NCBI GenBank assembly: GCA_002433075.1
Contig: DJHM01000060.1
Location: 1 to 57,271 of the forward strand
From: Latescibacteria bacterium UBA6620
GTDB taxonomy: Bacteria; Latescibacterota; UBA2968
Length of the DNA: 57,271 bases
Direction of reading: 5' to 3'
Under the pieces are notes generated by a model. The model ran no database searches. It was not told the origin of the DNA and saw nothing but the letters and a program-made list of their open reading frames with translations. Shown here in pieces: positions 33,185 to 40,750 of the stretch; positions within the stretch are counted from its first letter, which is position 1; every line of letters begins with the position of its first letter. A program made the translations under genes and the position numbers.

Positions 33185-34371
33185 ACCTAACATTCCGTGT
33201 ACGCCCGCCACGCCCTCATCCCCCTCGCGCTGGCGTGTGCGCCCTCCTGCTCATTCTCCTCCTTTCCGTCGACGCGACCGCGATCGAGACCATCCCCCTG
33301 GACACGCTAAAGCGCCATCTGGACGCGCGCGAGATTCATTACCCCCTCAAGGACAAGATCGAGTTGCGGCTGGATCGCAATCGTCGCATCATCTTCACCA
33401 TCTTCTCCCCCGTCGTCGTCGTCAATCAAGTCGCGTATCGTCTGCCTCATCCGGTCGTGCCCACGCCTGGAGCGATCAACATCCCCGTCGCTGTTGTCCG
33501 GGTCCTGGCAACAGCGGTTCCCGAGATCTCGGGGCTTGCATCCCTCTCTCCCCCAAGGACGTCGCCCCACAAGGCGATACCGCCGATTGTCGCTCTCGAA
33601 GGGTCTGATCCACTCGAACCGCTTCCCACGCCGGATCCGGATTCGCTTCAGGCTCTGCTGGCCATCGATCGAATCGTAATCGACGCCGGTCACGGTGGGA
33701 AAGACCCGGGCGCGATCGGTCATAGAGGGCTGAAAGAAAAAACGATCACACTCGCCGTCGCGTGCGAACTCGAACGGCTCATCAAAAGACACGAAGGGCT
33801 GACGGCCGTGATGACGCGATCCCGGGACCGATTCATCTCTCTCGGACGGCGCGCCCGGCTTGCACGTGAAACACGGGGCGATGTGTTCGTCAGTCTGCAC
33901 TGCAACGCGAGCAAACGCAGGGGCGCCGATGGCCTCGAGGTCTACTTTCTCTCTGAAGCCAAGACCGAAGCGGCCGCAGCCGTCGCCGCCCGGGAGAACG
34001 CATCGATTCAGTTCGAGGACAATGCCGATGGCTATACCATCGAAGAGATCACCGGCATCCGTCTGTCGTTGTTGACCTCACAGTTTCTGAAGGAAAGCCA
34101 GGAGCTGGCCGGGAGCATACGGACGTCTATGACACGAGCCTTCGATCGAATGACAGACCGCGGTGTTAAGCAGGCCAATTTTCACGTGATGCGGGGTACG
34201 ATGGGGTCAATGCCATCGGTACTCGTCGAGATGGGATTCATCACGAACCCGAAGGAAGCCGGTCGCCTCAAGACCTCCCGCCATCAAAAGGCGATGGCCA
34301 AAGCCATCTATGAAGGAATCCTCCGATTCAAGCAAACACACGAGCGACAACTGGAGTCCCCCGGTGAGTGA
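33181..34371 (+). CDS. N-acetylmuramoyl-L-alanine amidase (Amidase_3)
   Basis: A 396-residue exported peptidoglycan amidase that removes stem peptides. It starts with GTG in a GTGA overlap with smpB, and the N-terminal basic/hydrophobic segment is a signal peptide. The N-terminal 150 residues form a beta-rich domain with no clear family. The Amidase_3 domain (about 160-390) has zinc ligands in IDAGHGGKDPGAIG and VFVSLHCNAS, a conserved Glu near TITLAVACELE, and the catalytic Glu in VLVEMGFITNPKEA. A role in cell separation is likely. Confidence 0.9.
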   Translation: MNLTFRVRPPRPHPPRAGVCALLLILLLSVDATAIETIPLDTLKRHLDAREIHYPLKDKIELRLDRNRRIIFTIFSPVVVVNQVAYRLPHPVVPTPGAINIPVAVVRVLATAVPEISGLASLSPPRTSPHKAIPPIVALEGSDPLEPLPTPDPDSLQALLAIDRIVIDAGHGGKDPGAIGHRGLKEKTITLAVACELERLIKRHEGLTAVMTRSRDRFISLGRRARLARETRGDVFVSLHCNASKRRGADGLEVYFLSEAKTEAAAAVAARENASIQFEDNADGYTIEEITGIRLSLLTSQFLKESQELAGSIRTSMTRAFDRMTDRGVKQANFHVMRGTMGSMPSVLVEMGFITNPKEAGRLKTSRHQKAMAKAIYEGILRFKQTHERQLESPGE

Positions 34372-35278
34372 CGGAACGAACGGCGCCGGCGCGAGGCACG
34401 TCGGACTCCCCGACGGGGATCCCGGCTACTTCTACGACCCGACCGTTCGCTCCGGCCAACACGGAGAAATCAGGATCTCTCCGCAGGTCACGGCCTGGTG
34501 CGAGAAAACGGGCTGTCCGCAGCGTCCCCCCTATCAGGTGCTCGACACGAAGTCGGGCGACATTCGATGGTGTCCTTGCCGGCCCTATCGCGCGAGGGCC
34601 GCCCGTGTTCGCAAGCTGATCGACGGTTCCGAGATCCCCGCCCGGTTCCGTTACCGTTTCTTGTCGGACTTTGAAGAGCAGGTCGACGGGAAACCCATCC
34701 CTTCCGCGAGCCAGCTCAAGAATTACCTGCGACCGATTGTAGAGAACTTGGGCTACGTCGCTCGTCAGAATCTGGCCAAGGGTTCGGCCTCCCACGCGGA
34801 CCTGTCGGAGGTTCCTCACCCCAAGGGGCTCCTGCTTTCGGGCCCGCCTGGTACAGGCAAGACGATGTTCGCCTGCATCGCACTCAACGAGCTGATGTTT
34901 CACACCGGCCGACCGGGGAAGTTCATCAGTCTTTCCAGGAATTTTCTGCAGAAGCTGCGGGCCAGCTTCGATCAGGAAAGTGTCATCCACGGACAGGGGT
35001 TCCAGATCCAGGAAGAACTCAGCAACGTCCCGTTCCTCGTCATCGACGACCTCGGCGTGCAGAAGAACACGGAGTGGGTTGTCGAAATTCTCTACAACCT
35101 GGTCGACGCTCGTTACAGCGAACAGCGCCTCACCTTCATTACGACGAATCAGTCCGCCGATCAGATGAGAGATCTGGCGGATGGACGGATCTACTCTCGC
35201 TTCGCTGAAATGTGTCAGCTGATTACCATCAAGGCCGACGACTACCGGCAACTCGCCTCACGCGAAATCGAGATCTGA
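34364..35278 (+). CDS. DnaC/DnaI-like AAA+ ATPase with N-terminal Cys-rich zinc site
   Basis: 304 residues from GTG at 34364, which overlaps the amidase stop codon and follows GGAG. The N-terminus carries WCEKTGCP and WCPC, a likely zinc site as in DnaC/DnaI-type loaders. The AAA+ part has Walker A SGPPGTGKT, Walker B VPFLVIDDLG, sensor LTFITTN and arginine-finger region GRIYSRFAEMC. Helicase loading or an IstB-like role are possible. No transposase is adjacent and it sits in a housekeeping operon, favouring a chromosomal role. Confidence 0.82.
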   Translation: MSDGTNGAGARHVGLPDGDPGYFYDPTVRSGQHGEIRISPQVTAWCEKTGCPQRPPYQVLDTKSGDIRWCPCRPYRARAARVRKLIDGSEIPARFRYRFLSDFEEQVDGKPIPSASQLKNYLRPIVENLGYVARQNLAKGSASHADLSEVPHPKGLLLSGPPGTGKTMFACIALNELMFHTGRPGKFISLSRNFLQKLRASFDQESVIHGQGFQIQEELSNVPFLVIDDLGVQKNTEWVVEILYNLVDARYSEQRLTFITTNQSADQMRDLADGRIYSRFAEMCQLITIKADDYRQLASREIEI

Positions 35279-35303
35279 CCGCTTCCACATCCGGAGAACC
35301 GAA

Positions 35304-36020
35304 ATGACCGAACGAGTCGACGGACGTGCGCCCGACGATCTACGCCCGCTCACCATCACCCCACACTATATGAAGCACGCCGAAGGTTCGGTCCTGATCG
35401 AGATGGGCGACACGCACGTCATCTGCACCGTCAGCGTCGAGGACCGCATCCCCCCCTTCCTTCACGGCAAGAAGCAGGGCTGGATCACGGCCGAGTACGC
35501 GATGCTGCCGCGCTCCACCCACACGAGGGTCCCGCGCGAAACCCGCGGCGTCAAAGGCCGTACCCAGGAGATCCAGCGCCTCATCGGTCGTGCGCTTCGT
35601 GGCGTCTTCGACCTCAAGAAACTCGGGGAGCGCACCTTCTGGATCGACTGCGACGTCATCAGCGCCGACGGGGGCACGCGAACAGCTTCGATCTCCGGCG
35701 CCTATGTGGCCGTTCTCCACGCCATCGCCACCCTACAGGCCAAAGGAAGCATCAAGGAAGATCCACGACTCGACGCCATCGCCGCTATCAGTGTGGGTAT
35801 CGTCGACGGCACGCCGTGCCTCGACCTCTGCTATTCGGAAGACTCGTCAGCCGAAGTCGATATGAACATCGTGATGACCGGATCGGGAAAGTTCGTTGAA
35901 GTTCAGGGAACGGCGGAGGGACATCCGTTTACATCTGAACAGATGGACCAGATGCTGGCGCTCGCGAAGAAGGGCATCGAAGAAATTACGGCTGCTCAGA
36001 ACACTGCGAGTCCAGGGTGA
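35304..36020 (+). CDS. rph: Ribonuclease PH
   Basis: A 238-residue phosphorolytic 3'-5' exoribonuclease that trims tRNA ends. GSVLIEMGDTHVICTVSVED, AEYAMLPRSTHTR and GRTQEIQRLIGRALRG are family signatures. SGAYVAVLHAI and GTAEGHPFTSEQMD follow in normal positions. Its stop overlaps the rdgB start (GTGA). Length is normal. Confidence 0.97.
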   Translation: MTERVDGRAPDDLRPLTITPHYMKHAEGSVLIEMGDTHVICTVSVEDRIPPFLHGKKQGWITAEYAMLPRSTHTRVPRETRGVKGRTQEIQRLIGRALRGVFDLKKLGERTFWIDCDVISADGGTRTASISGAYVAVLHAIATLQAKGSIKEDPRLDAIAAISVGIVDGTPCLDLCYSEDSSAEVDMNIVMTGSGKFVEVQGTAEGHPFTSEQMDQMLALAKKGIEEITAAQNTASPG

Positions 36021-36619
36021 CCCCCCGACCTCTCGTCATCGCAACGCGAAACGCGGGTAAGCTCAAAGAGATCACCGCAGTCCTGGGCGACGACGTCGAC
36101 ATTCTTTCGCTCGAAGCCTATCCGGACGCCCCCGAAGTCGAAGAGGATGGAGACACCTTCGAGGCCAATGCACTCAAGAAGGCCAGGACGATCTCCGCCC
36201 ACACGGGCCAGATCACGTTGGCGGATGACTCCGGCCTGGAGGTTTATGCGCTGGACGGTGCTCCCGGGATCCATTCCGCACGATTCGCCGGCATTGATGC
36301 GTCAGACGACGAAAACAATCGCAAGCTCCTCGACCTTCTTCACGATATTGTCGAACACGATCGCTCTGCGCGGTTCCGATGCGTCCTTGCGCTCGTCACG
36401 CCCCAGGGGGGCGAACAAACTGTCACCGCCGCCTGGGAGGGCCGCATCCTGACCGAACCCCGCGGGCAGCACGGGTTCGGCTATGACCCGCTCTTCTACA
36501 GCCCCGCCCACGGTGTAACATCCGCAGAGCTCCCGACGGAGGAAAAGAACAAGGTCAGTCACCGTGGAAAGGCCCTTGACGCCGCGAAAGACATCGTCCT
36601 GCAAGCCCTCACTGCTTAG
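36017..36619 (+). CDS. rdgB: XTP/dITP diphosphatase (RdgB/HAM1)
   Basis: A 200-residue non-canonical purine NTP pyrophosphatase that cleanses nucleotide pools. It starts with GTG. LVIATRNAGKLKEITAVLG, FEANALKKARTISAHTG and LADDSGLEVYALDGAPGIHS are diagnostic. GFGYDPLFYSP and KNKVSHRGKALDAA complete the site. It ends the bioB operon, followed by a strong terminator. Confidence 0.96.
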   Translation: MTPRPLVIATRNAGKLKEITAVLGDDVDILSLEAYPDAPEVEEDGDTFEANALKKARTISAHTGQITLADDSGLEVYALDGAPGIHSARFAGIDASDDENNRKLLDLLHDIVEHDRSARFRCVLALVTPQGGEQTVTAAWEGRILTEPRGQHGFGYDPLFYSPAHGVTSAELPTEEKNKVSHRGKALDAAKDIVLQALTA

Positions 36620-36673
36620 CAGCCGTACCATACATCTGTTTGTTTTACAACAAATTATAGTTTTTGTGTCTAT

Positions 36674-36697
36674 AAAGTGGCCCCGGAGCCACTTTTT
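36674..36697 (+). terminator. Terminator after rdgB
   Basis: AAAGTGGC and GCCACTTT pair around a six-base loop, followed by TT on the plus strand. The reverse orientation could also stop the minus-strand transcript ending at 36715. Confidence 0.7.
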
Positions 36698-36714
36698 GGT
36701 CCCAAGACATTCCC

Positions 36715-36912
36715 CTACTCTCCTCGTGGCTTCTGATACCGCCTGACTCTACGAATCAGAATCCAGACCAACCCCACGAGAGCTAAATATTGTAGAACTT
36801 CCCAAAGCAGACCGGGCCAGTTCAGAATCCTCGGCCAGAGAACGAACACCGATAGGACGAGAAAAACCTCCTCCAGAACCAGCCAGATCCTTCGACTTTC
36901 ACCCTCAGACAT
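36715..36912 (-). CDS. Small membrane protein
   Basis: 65 residues with two hydrophobic segments (about 10-25 and 34-52) and a basic C-terminus RRVRRYQKP. It matches no family I recognise. It lies eight bases after the lytic transglycosylase gene in the same direction, so it is probably co-transcribed. It could be an accessory to cell-wall turnover, which is inference from position. Confidence 0.55.
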   Translation of the reverse strand: MSEGESRRIWLVLEEVFLVLSVFVLWPRILNWPGLLWEVLQYLALVGLVWILIRRVRRYQKPRGE

Positions 36913-36920
36913 ACGCTTCC

Positions 36921-39089
36921 TCAGTTGACGGCCGGCATTTCGATCAGCCCGTCGGTCTCACTCTGCAGATAGGTGTATACCTGATAGTTCCGATACACCA
37001 GCTTCACGTAGTTTCGAGTCTCTCTAAAGGGAATGCTCTCGACGAATGAATCGACGTCGTCGCTTGGTAATCGTTTCGACCAGCGCCGAGCACGCCCGAG
37101 CCCGGCGTTGTAGGCGGACAGTGCCAAACCCAGCTTCCGAAAATCGTCCTGCTTCCTAAAGTATCGCAGATGATCCGACAGATGCTCTCCCCCGAGCCGG
37201 ATCGAAGTGGTCGGCTTCCACAGGTCCTCAACCGTGAAGTCCCTATCCCGGAGTTTTCGCGCCATCTTCCGGCCCGTCTCCGGCATCACCTGCATCAGCC
37301 CCCGCGCACCCGCCGATGACCGTGCACGCTCGTTGAACGCACTCTCCTGTCGCATAATCGCCAGAATCAGGTTGGGGTCGACTTCAACTTCATCCGCAGT
37401 GCGGTTGACCAGACCCCAGTAATATGTGGGGTAGAGTCTTCGAAAGGCCGCCATCGTAATTGGCACACCTGACGACCGCTCTGCATTGAGCAGATAGTTC
37501 GAGACCCTCAACGCCCGATCCATCGACCCGATCCGTTCGTAACGGTGGAGGAGGTCGTTCAAAGCGTATCGATTGGTCATAAAAACGGGCTCTGTCTGTC
37601 GGTATTCTCGTTCGGCCTCCGCATAGAGTCCGAGGGAGGCCAGCAGGTCCCCTCTCACAAGCTCTTCGGACGCCTCGTAGCGTCCGTCCGTCCGTTCGAT
37701 TTCGGGCGCGGCAGGATAGGCCGGCGTGGTCAAGCCCAGTACGGCGCGTGCGCGACTCGAGTAGTAGGACCCGGGAAAGCCCTCTGCCGATCGCTCCATC
37801 CAGTATTTGGATTCGTCATCACGTCCCAGTTCCGCGTAGCACTTTCCCGCCCAGTAATGCCCCTGGTCCTTGAGATAGTGTTCATCCGTCCGATTCGCGA
37901 GTCTCAGGAAGTCACGTGCTGCTCCTTCGTGGTCCCCTCGTCGGTATCGGATGAACCCCGCCCGCCACATTGCCTGTCCCGCGTAGTCGTTCTTGGGATA
38001 CCGATCCGCCAGACCGATGAAGACACGACGCGCGTTCTTGAAGTGGCTTCTGCGTTCATAGGCCATCGCCGCCTGCCAGAGTCCTTCGGCCGCCCCAGAG
38101 ATGTTGGGGAACCGGCTCGCGAACTTCTCGAATTGACGTGCGCCTTCTATATCCTTACCCAGCCGGACCAGACTGCGGGCCCCCTCCAGCAGTCCCTTCG
38201 GCACTCGATATTTGTCGAAGGCAACCTGAAAGGCCCTGCGGGCTGTTCGGTAATCTCGTTTCCGGTAGTAGACACGGCCAAGCTCGTATTGCGCTCGTCC
38301 CTGCCAGACCGGATCGTCCGAAGCGATCACCTTCTTCAACAACCGGGTCGAGGTCCGGTATTTCCCGTGGCGGGCGTAGGCGACCCCGGCGTGGAACCGA
38401 TCACGGTCACTCCGGAACGTCTTGATCGTACGTAGTGCGGCGAGCGCTTCTCGGGACCAACCGTAGTCCTCGACGAGTTGGAGCCGAACGTCTCTTGCTG
38501 CGGCCGTATCCTGCACATTCTCCAGTACGTTCGCAAGCCCTGCCAGGGCGGGGCGCTCCTCCAGACTTCCCCCGACCAATCGTCCATAGGTCTCGATCGC
38601 GCGGGCGGCCTCTCCCTCACTTTCGAAGGCCTGCGCCAGTCGGAGCGTTGCGGCGTCACTCAGCCACCCACTGGATGACGAAGACACCTTTTCATAGAGG
38701 GCCGAAGCGGAGTCCCGCTCCCCGGTCTGCGCAAGACAATCCGCCTTCCAATACTCGATGTGGGACGACAGGGGATCGAATCCCTGGATTTCATCCTCCA
38801 GAACCGTGAGCGCGGCCTGATAGTAGCCAAGAGCCCGATGACACAGCGCGATCTGCAGGCGCACTCGCTCCCGCTCCCAGGAGTCCAGGCCTTCATCCGG
38901 TAACTCTCTGAGCACTTTCAACGCCCACGTGAACTCCCGTTCGGAGATCAAATGTGCGGCTCGGGCAAGAGGATCGAGCCGCTCGCTCAATGCAAGGCGC
39001 GAGGGCGTGGCCAGGGCGGCCAGAAGGGTGATGAGCATCGTCAGTACACCCCACAGCAGCCAAGATCGATGTTGGGAATTCAACGGCAT
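36921..39089 (-). CDS. Soluble lytic murein transglycosylase-like protein
   Basis: A 722-residue exported protein. An N-terminal signal segment (WLLWGVLTMLITLLAALATP) is followed by many TPR-like helical repeats (about 35-560). The C-terminal SLT domain (about 565-700) has the catalytic Glu in LILAIMRQESAFN, then GARGLMQVMPETGRKMA and LGLALSAYNAGLGRA. It cleaves glycan strands to 1,6-anhydro products in the periplasm. The long superhelical N-terminus resembles Slt70, though with more TPR-like character. No downstream partner apart from the small membrane protein is visible. Confidence 0.9.
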   Translation of the reverse strand: MPLNSQHRSWLLWGVLTMLITLLAALATPSRLALSERLDPLARAAHLISEREFTWALKVLRELPDEGLDSWERERVRLQIALCHRALGYYQAALTVLEDEIQGFDPLSSHIEYWKADCLAQTGERDSASALYEKVSSSSSGWLSDAATLRLAQAFESEGEAARAIETYGRLVGGSLEERPALAGLANVLENVQDTAAARDVRLQLVEDYGWSREALAALRTIKTFRSDRDRFHAGVAYARHGKYRTSTRLLKKVIASDDPVWQGRAQYELGRVYYRKRDYRTARRAFQVAFDKYRVPKGLLEGARSLVRLGKDIEGARQFEKFASRFPNISGAAEGLWQAAMAYERRSHFKNARRVFIGLADRYPKNDYAGQAMWRAGFIRYRRGDHEGAARDFLRLANRTDEHYLKDQGHYWAGKCYAELGRDDESKYWMERSAEGFPGSYYSSRARAVLGLTTPAYPAAPEIERTDGRYEASEELVRGDLLASLGLYAEAEREYRQTEPVFMTNRYALNDLLHRYERIGSMDRALRVSNYLLNAERSSGVPITMAAFRRLYPTYYWGLVNRTADEVEVDPNLILAIMRQESAFNERARSSAGARGLMQVMPETGRKMARKLRDRDFTVEDLWKPTTSIRLGGEHLSDHLRYFRKQDDFRKLGLALSAYNAGLGRARRWSKRLPSDDVDSFVESIPFRETRNYVKLVYRNYQVYTYLQSETDGLIEMPAVN

Positions 39090-39198
39090 TGGCGTGAATT
39101 ACAGTGGGATTCCGATTTTTCGAGCATTCTTCAAAACGTAGGACAGGGGCTTGGTACAAGCAACTCATAACACTGAAGTTCGCTCCCCTCAGAACAAG

Positions 39199-39247
39199 AA
39201 AAACTGCCCGAACGAGCACCATCCGGGCGGTCAATGGCTCGTTCGGG
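39199..39247 (-). terminator. Terminator after the SDR remnant
   Basis: CCCGAACGAGC and GCTCGTTCGGG form a perfect 11-bp stem, followed on the minus strand by CAGTTTTTC. It lies downstream of the dehydrogenase remnant and about 110 bases upstream of the transglycosylase start. Confidence 0.75.
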
Positions 39248-39293
39248 GGGATTGTCAATCCATTCGGATCGGTCTCAGTGTGTACATTTCTTT

Positions 39294-39521
39294 CTAATCG
39301 ATTTCGTCAAAGTTCACGATCATCGCTTCGATATCCTCCCTCACACTGATGTGACGCCCAGACAAGGCGTCGGCCTGACCAGAAGCCAGTTTTAGAACCA
39401 GGTTCGCAGCGTCCTCAGGAGGCCTTTCTCTCCCTTCTTCGAATGCGTCGAGGATCGTCGCCGACCACTTCAACATCTCCGACGATTCCGTGATTGCCGT
39501 GCGCACAATCCCGGGGACATA
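39294..39521 (-). pseudogene. C-terminal remnant of a short-chain dehydrogenase
   Basis: The frame encodes YVPGIVRTAITES, then RERPPEDAANLVLKLASGQA and DALSGRHISVREDIEAMI. These match the extreme C-terminus of SDR oxidoreductases after the catalytic Tyr-Lys motif. The Rossmann fold and catalytic residues are absent, since upstream sequence runs straight into the terminator of the PorV-like gene. It is most likely a decayed fragment. Terminators lie on both sides. Confidence 0.65.
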
Positions 39522-39565
39522 GAGACAGCTTTCCCCATCGCTCCAAGGCGGATTCTGATTCCGGA

Positions 39566-39608
39566 ACAAAAAGCAAAGCGGCGATGGGATCGCTCCCATC
39601 GCCGCTTT
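39566..39608 (-). terminator. Terminator after the PorV-like gene
   Basis: A 15-bp perfect stem starting AAAGCGGCGATGGGA closes on a four-base loop and is followed by GCTTTTTG on the minus strand. It ends the receptor/tail-protein/PorV-like unit. Confidence 0.85.
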
Positions 39609-39630
39609 GTGATGCCGATCGCTCTTCGCG

Positions 39631-40722
39631 TTAGAACGTTACAGCCACCGTGAACATCTGAACGGCGTCGAAGAACTCCGAGGTGAAGTGCTTATAGGCG
39701 TAGTCGGCACGAACGCCACGCCCATCCTCGTTTGAGAAGTTGATACCGCCACCGAACGAATAGTCTTCGGTGTCGTGGTTCATCTTGTAACCACCACGCA
39801 GCGCGAATCCGATCGACTGGTCCGGCCGTTTGTAGCGATACTCGGCTCCGAACAGCCACCGCTCGTCGAAGTCGATGGGCGAATCGATCTCGGCCAGGAT
39901 ATCGAAGTGGTGGGGAACGGGCGTGCTACCATACATGGAGATGGCGTCGATCACGAGCCCGAGTCGATAAGCTCTCGGCAGCTCGAAACGTTCTCTCTGG
40001 TATTCTTTTTCTTCCGAGAAGTTTCGAATGCTCATTGCCAGCACCATGTTGCGGAACCCCGTGTTGAAATACGTTCCGAGGTCAACCGCGATGGCGTTCA
40101 GATCGGCGGACTGGTTTCCAGGAAGCGGAAGTTCCTGGTGAGCCATCCTCAGCATCGCACCTACCGAGAAGCGGTCGGTGATCTGGAATCCCCAACCACC
40201 GGAGATGGCGTAGTCCGTGGTGCTGAACGTGCCAGTTTCGGTGAAACCGATGCTGGTAGGATCTGCGTTGATTGCCGTTCCATTGATCGATCCAGAGTCG
40301 TGGGTGATGAACCCGAGCGCGAAGCTTCCCGGGATCCCCTGGAACTGCGCCACGACACCACCAACATCGTGCTTGGTGTTGGCGATCCATTCTGCGTGCG
40401 TGAAGAACACCTCACGCTGATGCGCGAAGCCGAGCATTCCGGGGTTGAGGAAGACTGCCCCGGGACCGTCTCCGAGCAGACCCACACCCGCATCACCGAG
40501 CGCGGCTCGGCGTGCGTCAGCGGGGAAGTTGAGGAAGATGAGACCGCTCTGTGCGACCTTGACACCCGAAGGGTGCGCTTCTTCCTGGTTGTCGTAGATG
40601 GGCCGAAGGTCACGGATCAGCGTACCTCCGAGGACGCGCGGATCTTCGAATTGCGCGTCCGCCTGGGCAAGTGGCAGGGCCATCGCCAGCAGGCAGGCCC
40701 ATATCAACTTACGATATTTCAC
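39631..40722 (-). CDS. PorV/PorQ-family outer membrane protein
   Basis: About 363 residues from GTG at 40722, chosen because AAGGAGG lies five bases upstream and a signal peptide (KLIWACLLAMALPLAQADAQ) starts there. The body is a beta barrel ending in a terminal Phe (VAVTF). LNFPADARRAALGDAGVGLL and AVFLNPGMLGFAHQREVFF are typical of PorV/PorQ-type proteins. In type IX secretion PorV shuttles cargo from the translocon to the attachment complex. Here it follows a tail-bearing protein and a TonB receptor, so it may serve their export or anchoring. Confidence 0.8.
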   Translation of the reverse strand: MKYRKLIWACLLAMALPLAQADAQFEDPRVLGGTLIRDLRPIYDNQEEAHPSGVKVAQSGLIFLNFPADARRAALGDAGVGLLGDGPGAVFLNPGMLGFAHQREVFFTHAEWIANTKHDVGGVVAQFQGIPGSFALGFITHDSGSINGTAINADPTSIGFTETGTFSTTDYAISGGWGFQITDRFSVGAMLRMAHQELPLPGNQSADLNAIAVDLGTYFNTGFRNMVLAMSIRNFSEEKEYQRERFELPRAYRLGLVIDAISMYGSTPVPHHFDILAEIDSPIDFDERWLFGAEYRYKRPDQSIGFALRGGYKMNHDTEDYSFGGGINFSNEDGRGVRADYAYKHFTSEFFDAVQMFTVAVTF

Positions 40723-40750
40723 AACAGCCTCCTTGTTGGTTGGGCGCCGC

